Assembly: GCA_020024325.1 (NCBI GenBank)
Contig: JAHHTY010000017.1
Coordinates: 1 to 32,375, forward strand
DNA from: Negativibacillus sp.
GTDB taxonomy: Bacteria; Bacillota; Clostridia; Oscillospirales; Ruminococcaceae
Length of the DNA stretch: 32,375 nt
Direction: 5' to 3'
Below, in pieces: positions 1 through 7,067 of this stretch. The notes under the pieces were generated by a model. The model was not told where the DNA came from, did not search any database, and was given only the letters and a program-made list of their open reading frames with translations. Position 1 is the first letter of the stretch; every line of letters starts with the position of its first letter. Made by a program: the position numbers and the translations under genes.

Positions 1-2
1 TT

Positions 3-71
3 TGTATGCTGATTGCTGGGGCAGGTTTTATGTATTCTTATTTCAAAAACAGCAGAAAAAACGACCATTGA
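3..71 (+). CDS. C-terminal end of an unidentified membrane protein (partial)
   Basis: Reading frame 3 is open from the left edge to a TGA at 69-71 and gives about 22 residues: a short hydrophobic stretch (MLIAGAGFMYSYF) followed by a basic tail (KNSRKNDH). This looks like the last transmembrane segment and cytoplasmic tail of an envelope protein, but too little is visible to name it. Frame 2 stays open longer, to about 132, but its translation is not protein-like. The call rests on the hydrophobic-plus-basic pattern only. Confidence 0.4.
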   Translation, partial: CMLIAGAGFMYSYFKNSRKNDH

Positions 72-115
72 GTGTTAGTTTTATTTTGATTTATCTAACA
101 AAACATAAAAATAGC

Positions 116-151
116 AAAGGGAACCACTTTTAATGATGGAGTCCTCTTTTT
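116..151 (+). terminator. Weak candidate terminator downstream of the partial gene
   Basis: AAAGGG near 116 can pair, through an interrupted helix, with CTCTTT near 145-150, and five Ts follow. The stem has bulges and mismatches, so this is a modest candidate. It sits where a terminator for the left-edge gene would be expected. Confidence 0.35.
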
Positions 152-223
152 GTGCAATTCGACTAAGAATTTCCGAGGTAAACCTAAATCAGTTAAGGTA
201 AAAGGGAAAGAAAAAAGCAAAAC

Positions 224-252
224 TTGACAAAATAAACAAAATTTGCTAAACT
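224..252 (+). promoter_or_regulatory. Promoter of the TPP riboswitch/thiT unit
   Basis: TTGACA at 224-229 is a perfect -35. A 17-base spacer leads to TAAACT at 247-252, with TG at 244-245 making an extended -10. Transcription would start close to 260, just ahead of the riboswitch. The remainder of the 72-431 gap holds only the weak hairpin near 116-151, this promoter and the riboswitch. Confidence 0.75.
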
Positions 253-261
253 GTATACGCT

Positions 262-360
262 AAAAAGAAGGGGTGCTGCAACATATTGCGGCTGAGAAAA
301 GGAGAAAAGTATCCTTTAACCCTAAACCTGATCCGGGTAATGCCGGCGGAGGGATCTGCA
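262..360 (+). promoter_or_regulatory. TPP riboswitch (THI element)
   Basis: The conserved thi-box elements appear in order: GGGGTGCTG near 270, GCTGAGA at 291-297, ACCCTAAACCTGATC near 319-333 and GGGTAATGCCGGCGGAGGGA at 335-354. These form the P2/P3 and P4/P5 arms that bind the pyrimidine and pyrophosphate ends of thiamin pyrophosphate. It precedes a thiamin transporter gene, so TPP binding is expected to shut off thiamin uptake. The adjacent hairpin with a T run suggests control by transcription termination. Confidence 0.95.
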
Positions 361-376
361 ATATGATTTTGATTTC

Positions 377-414
377 TGTCGCTCAATTATCCGGAGCGGC
401 ATTTTTTGTTTTTT
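377..414 (+). terminator. Riboswitch expression-platform terminator
   Basis: TGTCGCTC (377-384) pairs with GAGCGGCA (394-401), giving eight base pairs with one G-U, and is followed by TTTTTTGTTTTTT. It lies between the aptamer and the ribosome binding site of thiT. It would act as the OFF-state terminator when TPP is bound. Confidence 0.8.
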
Positions 415-431
415 GAAAGGAGTAAATCAAT

Positions 432-1124
432 ATGAACCAATCTTTCCGCACAAAGCGCTTGGTAGAGAGCGCATTGATGATTGCTTTAGCAACTATCCTG
501 TCTTTTATTGTTTTATTTAAACTGCCGTTTGGTGGTTCGCTGACACCATGCTGTATGTTACCGATTGTTTTAATCGCTTATCGCTATGGTACGAAATGGG
601 GAGTTGCGACTGCCTTTGCATTCAGCCTGATTCAGGGTATTCAGGGAATTGCTGAAGGAACTTTCAGCGCAGCAGCTCTGGGAGTAGAAAACGGTGTGTT
701 TAACGGTGGATTTTTCTCCGGAAGCCCGCTGCTTGCGGCATTCGGAATTTTTCTTTTGGATTATGTTATTGCTTATACAATGCTTGGCTTCGGTGGCATT
801 TACCGCAATAAAATCAAGAATAAACAAGTGGGACTTGTTTGCGGTATTTTAACAGCAGGTTTATTCCGCTATATTGCTCATGTTATTTCCGGTGCCATCT
901 TCTTTGGTATTTGGGGCGAATGGTTCTTTACACAGGAAGGCTTCTTTGCATGGGGACAAACTTTAGTAGAGATGTTCCCGGGTAAATCGCTGTATATTAT
1001 CTATTCTCTGATTTATAATATGTTCTTCCTGATTCCGGAAGTAGGTTTAACCGCTGTTGTAGGATTTCTCATTACAAAAGCAATGCCAAAACTGCTGGAT
1101 AAACCGGTGCTTGAGGCAAAATAA
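432..1124 (+). CDS. thiT: Thiamin-specific ECF transporter S component, ThiT (YuaJ) family
   Basis: This is a 230-residue, very hydrophobic protein with about six membrane segments, the normal size for ThiT substrate-binding S components. S components capture the vitamin in the membrane and work with a shared ECF module (EcfT plus two ATPases), which is not encoded here. The N-terminus (RLVESALMIALATILSF), the ALA-type helix with small residues and the aromatic-rich C-terminal half fit the family. The preceding TPP riboswitch makes thiamin the expected substrate. The ribosome binding site AAAGGAG ends 10 bases before ATG 432. The gene appears monocistronic, being closed by a strong hairpin terminator. 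The family call is confident; substrate specificity is inferred from the riboswitch and overall resemblance. Confidence 0.92.
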   Translation: MNQSFRTKRLVESALMIALATILSFIVLFKLPFGGSLTPCCMLPIVLIAYRYGTKWGVATAFAFSLIQGIQGIAEGTFSAAALGVENGVFNGGFFSGSPLLAAFGIFLLDYVIAYTMLGFGGIYRNKIKNKQVGLVCGILTAGLFRYIAHVISGAIFFGIWGEWFFTQEGFFAWGQTLVEMFPGKSLYIIYSLIYNMFFLIPEVGLTAVVGFLITKAMPKLLDKPVLEAK

Positions 1125-1131
1125 CAAAATA

Positions 1132-1170
1132 AAAAAGGTACAGGGATTTTTTCCTGTACCTTTTTGTTTT
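1132..1170 (+). terminator. Bidirectional terminator between thiT and rarA
   Basis: AAAAAGGTACAGG (1132-1144) pairs with CCTGTACCTTTTT (1153-1165), with T runs on both strands. It can therefore end both the thiT transcript and the convergent rarA transcript. Confidence 0.9.
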
Positions 1171-1237
1171 ACCGGAATGTTTTAATAGTTTTAAGTAAAG
1201 CGGATTTCTGAATTTTGAATCGACAAGGCTTCTAGCA

Positions 1238-2524
1238 TTATTCATCCTTTAAATCTGCTAAAATTTTATCTCGATAACGGTGAGCTGCATCCTCGGTTTT
1301 GTTTTCTCCAAAATGATAGTATACACGATCTTTTAAAATGTCCGGGAGATATTGCTGTTTAACATAGTGGTTTGGATAATCGTGAGGATATTTATAAAAT
1401 TGACCTTTATTCTCCACTTCAGCACCATCAAAGTGCTTGTTTTGCAGACAACGGGGAAAATCTCCGACCCTGCCGGCACGGACATCGGCGATGGCTGCAT
1501 TGATGGCAAGATAAGCAGAATTGGATTTGGGGGCAGTTGCCATCGTTATCACCGCTTGAGCCAGTGGGATTCTTGCTTCAGGAAGTCCCAGCTGTAAAGC
1601 ACTGTCTACACACGCCTTTACAATAACAGAACACATCGGATATGCCATGCCAATATCTTCACTTGCCATAACAAGCAATCTCCTGCAAGGGGAGATGAGG
1701 TCACCTGCTTCAAGCAATCTTGCAAGGTAATGCAAAGCAGCGTTTTCATCGGAACCTCTTACCGATTTTTGCAAAGCGGAAAGTAAATCATAATGAACAT
1801 CATCGCTTTTATCATAACGCAGAGCAGCCCGCTGAGAAATGGTCTGCATCTGTTTAGCGGTGATATATTTTACACCGTCTTCTATTTGGGCAGACATATA
1901 GGCAACTTCTAGCGTGTTAATGGATTTGCGGACATCTCCACCGCAAGAAAGAGCAATGCTGTGCAAGACATGATCTTCTACCTGTAATTCAAGATGATCT
2001 TGCTGTGCTTGCTTGCGCAAGATGGATACACCGCGCTCCAAAGCTTTTTCAATTTCTTCTGGAGATACTGCTTTAAATTCAAACACTGTGCTTCGGCTGA
2101 TAATAGCATTATAGATATAAAAATACGGATTTTCGGTGGTGGACGCAATCAAAGTAATTTGACCGTTTTCCAGAAACTCTAAAAGAGTTTGCTGCTGCTT
2201 TTTGTTTAAGTACTGTATTTCGTCCAGATACAAAACAACTCCGTTCATACCCTCAAAAGTATCCAGAGAGGAGATAATCTCTTTTAAATCAGCGGTGCTT
2301 GCGGTGGTCCCGTTAAGCTTGTACAGTTTTTTCCCGGCTTGTTTTGCAATAATTCGGGCAACGGTTGTTTTTCCGGTTCCGGGAGGTCCATAAAAAATCA
2401 AATTGGTTGCCCTGCCCGATTGGGCAATGCGATATAAAATACCATCTTTAGAGAGAATATGGCTTTGACCGACAACTTCGTCAATGGTTTGCGGACGCAT
2501 TTGGTCGGCTAATGGTGTGTTCAT
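1238..2524 (-). CDS. rarA: Replication-associated recombination protein A (RarA/MgsA), AAA+ ATPase
   Basis: This 428-residue clamp-loader-like AAA+ ATPase acts at stalled replication forks. It shows Walker A GPPGTGKT at 46-53, Walker B LYLDEIQ, sensor-1 region LIASTTENPYF, the arginine-finger region ISRSTVFEFK and the C-terminal tetramerisation domain (ASEDIGMAYP, followed by a YPHDYP motif). The Walker B follow-on reads DEIQYLNKKQQQ, where I recall DEIHRFNKxQQD as more usual; this is a mild variant. ATG 2524 is chosen because AAAGGAG lies seven bases upstream. The frame stays open 23 codons further to 2593, but that extension has no good ribosome site and is not conserved-looking. The gene diverges from the HAD phosphatase gene. 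Confidence 0.92.
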   Translation of the reverse strand: MNTPLADQMRPQTIDEVVGQSHILSKDGILYRIAQSGRATNLIFYGPPGTGKTTVARIIAKQAGKKLYKLNGTTASTADLKEIISSLDTFEGMNGVVLYLDEIQYLNKKQQQTLLEFLENGQITLIASTTENPYFYIYNAIISRSTVFEFKAVSPEEIEKALERGVSILRKQAQQDHLELQVEDHVLHSIALSCGGDVRKSINTLEVAYMSAQIEDGVKYITAKQMQTISQRAALRYDKSDDVHYDLLSALQKSVRGSDENAALHYLARLLEAGDLISPCRRLLVMASEDIGMAYPMCSVIVKACVDSALQLGLPEARIPLAQAVITMATAPKSNSAYLAINAAIADVRAGRVGDFPRCLQNKHFDGAEVENKGQFYKYPHDYPNHYVKQQYLPDILKDRVYYHFGENKTEDAAHRYRDKILADLKDE

Positions 2525-2590
2525 GGTGTTTGCTCCTTTTCTAATGTTTATATAAGGTACAAACAGATTGCCTGTTTTGGAATCTGGGTT

Positions 2591-2610
2591 CATGTTGTTA
2601 TGTTAACATG
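2591..2610. repeat. Palindrome CATGTT-N8-AACATG in the rarA leader
   Basis: CATGTT at 2591-2596 and AACATG at 2605-2610 form a perfect 6+6 inverted repeat, with an inner GTTAAC. It lies just downstream of the predicted rarA -10, so it could be an operator or an RNA hairpin. It does not match the Bacillus-type LexA box that I know (GAAC-N4-GTTC). Confidence 0.4.
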
Positions 2611-2631
2611 AAAAGATTTTATACTCTTTTC

Positions 2632-2660
2632 ATTATAATCTTTCATCTAAAATTCTTCAA
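2632..2660 (-). promoter_or_regulatory. Candidate rarA promoter
   Basis: On the minus strand, TTGAAG (plus 2655-2660) and TATAAT (plus 2632-2637) are separated by 17 bases. The transcript would start near 2625, leaving a leader of about 100 bases that contains the palindrome at 2591-2610. Confidence 0.65.
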
Positions 2661-2682
2661 GAGTCTTTCAAAATGCAGGTGT

Positions 2683-2711
2683 TTGACAAGAGGAAAAAAG
2701 ATGATTACAAT
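2683..2711 (+). promoter_or_regulatory. Candidate promoter of the HAD phosphatase/TIM-barrel pair
   Basis: TTGACA (2683-2688), a 17-base spacer and TACAAT (2706-2711) make a near-consensus housekeeping promoter about 40 bases ahead of the HAD gene. It is back-to-back with the rarA promoter. Confidence 0.8.
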
Positions 2712-2757
2712 AAGAAAAGAAAATCGAGGAGTGATTTAAAGAAAGAAGGAAGCAAAG

Positions 2758-3426
2758 ATGCAGAATATTCGAGCAGTAATTTTTGACTTGGACGGAACAC
2801 TCTGTAACACATTAAACGATTTGGGTGAATGTACAAATCGAGCTTTAGCAGACTTTAATTTGCCACTGCATCAGATTGAAGAATACCGCATGATTGTGGG
2901 AAACGGTGTAGATATGCAGATAAGGCGTGCTATTGGGGAAGAAAAATATACCAAAGAACTTGCAGACAAGGTCAAAGCAGCTTTTAAAGCATACTATCAT
3001 CAGGACTATCTGAAATATACAAAGCCTTATGAAGGCATGGAAGAAGCTTTAAATCAACTGGATGAGATGGGGCTTAAGACTGCGGTTTTTTCTAACAAAC
3101 CGGATGAGTTTGCAGGCAAGATTTGCAGGGAGCTGTTTGGAGAACGTTTTGTGTTAGTGGCAGGAAACCGTCCGGGGGTACCGGTAAAGCCAGACCCAAG
3201 CGGACTGTATCTTATCCTGGAGCAGATGGAAATTTCACCTCAAGAATGTGTTTATTGTGGAGATTCCTGTGTGGATATTGATACCGGAAAAAATGCAGGT
3301 ATCAAAACAGTTGGTGCAGCATGGGGATTTCGTGGAAGAAAGGAACTGGAAGAGCATAATGCGGATTATATCATTGAAAACCCCATTGATCTTCCCAAAC
3401 TGATGAAAGAACTGACAGCAAGATAG
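2758..3426 (+). CDS. HAD-superfamily phosphatase, phosphoglycolate phosphatase-like
   Basis: This 222-residue cytosolic phosphohydrolase has all four HAD motifs. Motif I is DLDGT with nucleophile D10 and acid/base D12, motif II is VFSNK, motif III is the Lys in VKPDP, and motif IV is GDSCVDID. A helical cap (about residues 15-85) lies between motifs I and II, as in the Gph/PgmB subfamily. The substrate cannot be read from sequence; phosphoglycolate, small sugar phosphates or nucleotides are all possible. The ribosome binding site AAGAAGGAAG precedes ATG 2758. The sugar isomerase-like gene follows after 27 bases with its own AAGGAGG, so the two are probably co-transcribed, which hints at a sugar-phosphate substrate. 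Confidence 0.85.
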   Translation: MQNIRAVIFDLDGTLCNTLNDLGECTNRALADFNLPLHQIEEYRMIVGNGVDMQIRRAIGEEKYTKELADKVKAAFKAYYHQDYLKYTKPYEGMEEALNQLDEMGLKTAVFSNKPDEFAGKICRELFGERFVLVAGNRPGVPVKPDPSGLYLILEQMEISPQECVYCGDSCVDIDTGKNAGIKTVGAAWGFRGRKELEEHNADYIIENPIDLPKLMKELTAR

Positions 3427-3453
3427 TTTTTCAATTTAAGGAGGAGCCTTTAA

Positions 3454-4254
3454 ATGAAAGATAACAAGATTCAGATTGGAATATCCAGTGCCTGCTTCTT
3501 TCCGAAAGAAACAATAGAATCAGTTCGTACTTTGGCAGAATGGAAGATACCTAATATTGAGATATTTTTTAATTCACCTCGAGAGCTAAAAGAAAATTAT
3601 CTAAATAAGCTAGCGGAAATTTGCAAAGGTGCAGGAGTGAATGTCGTTTCAATCCATCCATTCACCTCAGGAAGCGAACCACTGTTTTTTTTCACGGATT
3701 ATCCGGGACGATTTGAGGATGGTGTAGAAATTTACCGCCACTATTTTCGGGCAGCCCAGTATCTTGGAGCAAAATATGTTGTCTTTCATGGAGATTCCCT
3801 GTTCAGTCGCATTTCTCAGAAAAAAGCATTTGAGCAAATTAAACAGATGGATTTGTTGGCAAGGGAAGAGTATGGAGTTTGCCTTGCTTATGAAAATGTT
3901 GTCCGCTGTCGTGGCAGGGAACCGGATTATTTTTTTGCTTTAAAGGAATTTTATCCTCAAATTAAATTTGTTTTAGATACAAAACAAGCACTTCGTTCAA
4001 ACAAAAAACCGGAGGAGTATCTGGAAAAACTTGGAAACAGCATTGTTCACATTCACATCAGTGACAGTAATGAAAGCTTTGACTGTTTACCGATGGGAAA
4101 AGGGAAGATGGATATAAAAAATTTTTTAAATCAACTGAAAAAAATAAACTTTGAAGGATGTATTTTACAGGAACTTTATCAGGAAAGTTATGAACATGAG
4201 CGAGAAATCCGGGAAGGCTATCACTATTTGGAGCAAATGTTGAGAGAAGGATAG
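3454..4254 (+). CDS. Sugar phosphate isomerase/epimerase-like TIM-barrel protein (AP endonuclease 2 family)
   Basis: This 266-residue xylose-isomerase-like TIM barrel has the metal-binding residues expected of this fold at successive strand ends: H68 (VSIHPF), H112 (VFHGDS), E147 (AYENV), D175 (LDTKQAL), H199/H201 (HIHISDS) and E240 (ILQELY). The same fold serves endonuclease IV, inosose dehydratase and keto-sugar epimerases. The length and the HIHISD signature favour an isomerase or epimerase over the DNA-repair enzyme. The exact substrate is unknown. It follows the HAD phosphatase in one likely operon. No hairpin with a T run is evident directly after the stop. Confidence 0.82.
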   Translation: MKDNKIQIGISSACFFPKETIESVRTLAEWKIPNIEIFFNSPRELKENYLNKLAEICKGAGVNVVSIHPFTSGSEPLFFFTDYPGRFEDGVEIYRHYFRAAQYLGAKYVVFHGDSLFSRISQKKAFEQIKQMDLLAREEYGVCLAYENVVRCRGREPDYFFALKEFYPQIKFVLDTKQALRSNKKPEEYLEKLGNSIVHIHISDSNESFDCLPMGKGKMDIKNFLNQLKKINFEGCILQELYQESYEHEREIREGYHYLEQMLREG

Positions 4255-4261
4255 CATATTT

Positions 4262-4317
4262 TGCACACAATTTACAAAATTCGACACATGATTGATAATG
4301 CACACAAATAATTGTGT
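4262..4317. repeat. Repeated TGCACACAA motif with adjacent inverted repeat
   Basis: TGCACACAA occurs at 4262-4270 and again at 4299-4307. The second copy continues into ACACAA-ATAA-TTGTGT (4302-4317), a 6-bp inverted repeat. A further inverted half (TTGTGCA) lies at about 4364-4370, just ahead of the predicted -10. The cluster occupies the 206-base gap before the DUF6514-like gene. Confidence 0.4.
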
Positions 4318-4400
4318 TGAAATAAGTGAATGATTAACAATAGGTATAAAATAATGTGATGGAATTGTGCATTTTGCTTGAAGAATTTTAATATCAGTAG

Positions 4401-4409
4401 TGTTATAAT
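4401..4409 (+). promoter_or_regulatory. Extended -10 promoter for the DUF6514-like gene
   Basis: TGT followed by TATAAT (4404-4409) is a consensus extended -10. The nearest -35-like hexamer, TTGAAG (4378-4383), is 20 bases away, so the extended -10 probably carries the promoter. Confidence 0.6.
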
Positions 4410-4460
4410 AACTCAAGAACGAACTAAGTGACTTTCAGATTATCGAAAAAGTAACTTGAG

Positions 4461-4748
4461 GTGAGAAAGCTGGAAACGTATGACTTTGAACAACAACCTA
4501 CAATGCACAAAATTGAATATAGAGTGGAAGAAACATCAACTCTGAAGATATCAGGAGATATAAAAGGTAATTACGGAATCGCTGTTTATCAGGGAGATGA
4601 TAAGTTGTATCAAGTAAACGATATTACAATCAATCGAAAACAGCTGACATCCTTGACGGAATTATGTAATCAAGAAAATCTATCTCTTTGTCATCTTGAC
4701 GACGTTATAGAGGATTTTTTGAACAGTCTGTATGGAGAATCTTTTTAG
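4461..4748 (+). CDS. Small DUF6514-like protein
   Basis: This is a 95-residue acidic, soluble protein without signal peptide or membrane segment. The middle (YGIAVYQGDD, then DITINRKQLTSLTELCNQENLSLCHLDDVIEDFL) resembles the DUF6514 family of small clostridial proteins as I remember it: a beta-strand half followed by helices with a conserved His-Leu-x-Asp-(V/I)-Ile. No biochemical role is known to me. The start used is GTG 4461. A stronger Shine-Dalgarno is not visible, and ATG 4503 is an in-frame alternative. The gene stands alone behind an extended -10 promoter and a field of TGCACACAA repeats. Confidence 0.65.
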   Translation: MRKLETYDFEQQPTMHKIEYRVEETSTLKISGDIKGNYGIAVYQGDDKLYQVNDITINRKQLTSLTELCNQENLSLCHLDDVIEDFLNSLYGESF

Positions 4749-5100
4749 AGAGTGTTCAAAAAAAGTTGTGTTGCATGGTCAAACTGACAATGAAAGAAAA
4801 TGATAAAAGCAGACAAAGAAGAGGCTATCTTATTTGTATTTGATAGCAATTCTAAAAATGTATTTCATTAAGAAATACTCCACAAAATGATATTTTCCTG
4901 TATTTTGAGATTATCCATAATTGTTTGGAAATTTAGGGTTAGCATAGTTTTAGTATGACGCACTGCTTTATTCATCTTCTTTACCAGAGTTGCACCTTAA
5001 TGTTTACATAAACAAAGACGATGCTTAGGTTTTTCCATAGCTGCATCAGGCTAGAAAATAAAGGACTTGTTTAGGTATATCACCACACTATTTAATCATT

Positions 5101-5229
5101 TTAGAATATATAGTCGGCAAAGATAATAAGATCTGAGAAACGCTTATCCCTATCCGATTTGTTTTCTAAGATGAAGGTGGTGGCTCCATCTGTTTTTCCT
5201 TGTTTAAATGCAAATGCTCTCTTGATGTA
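5101..5229 (-). pseudogene. Possible gene remnant, unidentified
   Basis: On the minus strand, 42 sense codons between two stops read as a plausible protein piece, starting YIKRAFAFKQGKTDGATTF and ending SDLIIFADYIF. Frames on either side are closed by multiple stops, and there is no start codon or ribosome site. It reads like the surviving C-terminal part of a degraded gene. The family is not recognised. Confidence 0.25.
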
Positions 5230-5311
5230 TTAAGTTTTTTCCGTTGTTTTGTTTTGTGCCTTTTTATTTTTCAAAATAATTCTAGGAAATTTGTAAAAAA
5301 TATTCATATGA

Positions 5312-5342
5312 TTGTACAAATGGGCAGATAATATGCTATAAT
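5312..5342 (+). promoter_or_regulatory. Candidate nrdR promoter (extended -10)
   Basis: TGC followed by TATAAT (5337-5342) is a consensus extended -10. TTGTAC at 5312-5317 is a poorly spaced -35 (19 bases). The leader is about 110 bases. No clear NrdR-box pair was seen here. Confidence 0.6.
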
Positions 5343-5458
5343 GGTGGTAAATATTTTAGAAATAAAAATGACCTTTCTAAAAATATTAAGAAAATTGTCG
5401 TTATTTCCCATAGACCCCGATATTTAAGTAAGGTAATATATGGAAAGGAAGCCAAGCT

Positions 5459-5938
5459 ATGAAATGCCCATACTGCCAATATTCCGAAAGCAAAGTGATT
5501 GATTCGCGTCCGACGGATGAAGACGAAAAAATTCGCCGCCGCAGAGAATGTATTCGTTGCGGCAAACGATTTACAACTTATGAAATTGTAGAAACGACGC
5601 CATTGATGGTGTTAAAAAAGGATAGTTCCATAGAGCCGTTTAATCGAGAAAAGTTGTTAAATGGCTTATTGCGTGCATGTGAAAAAAGACCGCTTTCGCT
5701 CAAGCGTTTGGAGCAGATTGTGGATACGATTGAGCAAAAGCTGAAAAATTCACTGGAAGGCGAAGTGAGTTCGCGCATGATTGGAGAGCTGGCAATGAAG
5801 GAGCTGCGCAGCATTGATCAAGTAGCATATATCCGCTTTGCCTCTGTTTATCGCGAGTTTCAAGACATCGATTCTTTTATGGAAGAACTGAGAAAAATTC
5901 AGGAGGAACAAAATAACAGCGAGCCAAATGAAGATTAG
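5459..5938 (+). CDS. nrdR: Transcriptional repressor NrdR
   Basis: This 159-residue regulator represses ribonucleotide reductase genes when dATP is high. The N-terminal zinc ribbon uses C3, C6, C31 and C34 (MKCPYC and ECIRCGKRF), with the conserved VIDSRP and IRRRREC stretches between. Residues about 48-140 form the ATP-cone (VLKKDSSIEPFNREKL, VAYIRFASVYREF) that senses ATP/dATP. Length and motifs are standard for the family. In Clostridia nrdR often lies away from its targets, as here, where no nrd gene is in the window. Its last four bases overlap the end of the convergent DUF4363 gene and no terminator separates them. Confidence 0.97.
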   Translation: MKCPYCQYSESKVIDSRPTDEDEKIRRRRECIRCGKRFTTYEIVETTPLMVLKKDSSIEPFNREKLLNGLLRACEKRPLSLKRLEQIVDTIEQKLKNSLEGEVSSRMIGELAMKELRSIDQVAYIRFASVYREFQDIDSFMEELRKIQEEQNNSEPNED

Positions 5939-6315
5939 ATTAGATTATGCAATTTCGGAATTTCATTGTGATAAAGCTCATTGATGCGAACAAGAAGTTC
6001 GTCACAATATGCTTCCAACATCGCAAGGTCATCATTCTGTATAAGAGCTTCTAAACGGGAAGAAAGTGCAGTAATCTTTTCCAAAGGTTCATGTCGAATA
6101 TACCAAACCATAGAATTTTTGGATTTGTTCCAAAATTTATAAAATTGTTGTGCCATAGCGACTGCCTCTTGTGGGCGGTCGCTTTTTGTATTTTCTTTGA
6201 TTTGCAAAACCTGGGAATAGGCTTCACTGCACAAATTTTTGCATTGGATTATGGTAAAAAAGGAAACGGAAAGTATAATGAACAGTACGATGAGAGAGGT
6301 GTATAAGCGTTTCAA
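5935..6315 (-). CDS. DUF4363 family protein
   Basis: This 126-residue protein has one N-terminal membrane segment (about residues 5-24, TSLIVLFIILSVSFFTII). The remainder is helical and probably extracytoplasmic, and ends HNEIPKLHNLI. Tryptophans in KFWNKSKNSMVWYIRHEPLE match the DUF4363 pattern as I know it. The start is TTG 6315, preceded by GGAGGA at the right distance. The gene follows the DUF421 gene by 14 bases in the same direction, a pairing common in clostridia. Its function is unknown. The shared sigma-G-like promoter suggests a forespore membrane role. Its 3' end overlaps nrdR by four bases. Confidence 0.75.
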   Translation of the reverse strand: MKRLYTSLIVLFIILSVSFFTIIQCKNLCSEAYSQVLQIKENTKSDRPQEAVAMAQQFYKFWNKSKNSMVWYIRHEPLEKITALSSRLEALIQNDDLAMLEAYCDELLVRINELYHNEIPKLHNLI

Positions 6316-6329
6316 AAGAATCCTCCTTT

Positions 6330-7004
6330 TTAGTTTTGCTGGACAGGAATAATATAATAATCTTTATCAGGGGTACAGGTCATGAGGAAAATATCCTCAG
6401 AACAGTATCCCTCTTTTTTTAAGATTCGTTCCAACTGCTTTGGTGTGATAGAGCAGTTTTTTAGTCCTTCATCAATTACTTTGCGGTCGCTGATGACAAT
6501 GGAAGGAGGAGGGGTATTGGGAAGATTGATGCCGGCAGTTTTGGCGTTCAGTGACTCGAACTGTGACTTTTTGCATATGGAAAGTTGACCGGTGGTTTCT
6601 GTGACAGCATATTCTACTTCACGAATATCAAAGATACCGTTAGTTCGCAGCTGTTCCATTAAATCATCTACAGAATATCGCAGAGTTGCAAGGGCCTTTT
6701 GATCTATCTGTCCGTTTCGGATTAAAACACGGGTGTTTCCCCAAAGAATTCTGCGAAGTCGTAGGTCTTTCAGAGTGAACACCGAAAGCAAAACCTCAAA
6801 ACACATTAAGGTGAGGATTGGTACAATACCTAAAATTAAGGGTATGTCACTGTTTTCAATGGGGAGGGTGGCAATATTGGAAATTAAAATTGTAACTACA
6901 AGCTCGGATGGTTGAAGCTGTCCCAGCTGACGCTTGCCCATAACCCGCATACCGATAATTAAAATTGCATAGAGAATGAGAGTTCGTAAAAACGAGATAA
7001 ACAA
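6330..7004 (-). CDS. DUF421 (YetF-family) membrane protein, probably sporulation-linked
   Basis: This 224-residue protein has three N-terminal membrane helices (about residues 5-80), then the soluble YetF-type domain. Family landmarks are RVMGKRQLGQLQPSELV near 20-36, ISNIATLPIEN and LRYSVDDLMEQLR. The start appears to be TTG 7004, with AAAGGAAGTGG upstream; the downstream DUF4363 gene also starts with TTG. In Bacillus, DUF421 proteins such as YetF and the 2Duf protein of spoVA2mob elements have been tied to the spore inner membrane, germination and heat resistance. Divergence from a germinant-receptor operon and a sigma-G-like promoter fit the same theme here. The molecular activity is unknown. 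Confidence 0.88.
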   Translation of the reverse strand: MFISFLRTLILYAILIIGMRVMGKRQLGQLQPSELVVTILISNIATLPIENSDIPLILGIVPILTLMCFEVLLSVFTLKDLRLRRILWGNTRVLIRNGQIDQKALATLRYSVDDLMEQLRTNGIFDIREVEYAVTETTGQLSICKKSQFESLNAKTAGINLPNTPPPSIVISDRKVIDEGLKNCSITPKQLERILKKEGYCSEDIFLMTCTPDKDYYIIPVQQN

Positions 7005-7037
7005 TTCAGTCCACTTCCTTTGTAAATTTCATAAACC

Positions 7038-7067
7038 TAGTATCGGAATAAAATACAGAAATTATGC
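7038..7067 (-). promoter_or_regulatory. Sigma-G-like promoter for the DUF421/DUF4363 unit
   Basis: Minus strand: -35 GCATA (plus 7063-7067), 18 bases, -10 GATACTA (plus 7038-7044). The sigma-G consensus as I know it is GHATR-N18-CATWHTA, so the -35 and spacing match fully and the -10 matches 6 of 7. The predicted start site near 7031 leaves a short leader before TTG 7004. Confidence 0.6.

Larger units (their letters stand above)
4749..5458. other. 710-base AT-rich gap with no intact gene
   Basis: No convincing intact coding region is present. The left edge (4749 onward, AGAGTGTTCAAAAAAAG) begins one base after the stop of the preceding gene and looks like a transposon end. Two small hairpins occur: GCTATC/GATAGC at 4824-4847 and GTATTTC/GAAATAC at 4860-4878. 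The minus strand holds short protein-like open stretches broken by stops (clearest at 5101-5229). The right end carries the nrdR promoter. A decayed insertion is the best guess, but no transposase motif was recognised. Confidence 0.4.

Noticed and set aside
3454..4254. Endonuclease IV (DNA repair)
   Set aside because: The TIM-barrel fold and metal ligands are shared, but the length and HIHISD motif fit sugar isomerase/epimerase relatives better, and the neighbour is a HAD phosphatase.
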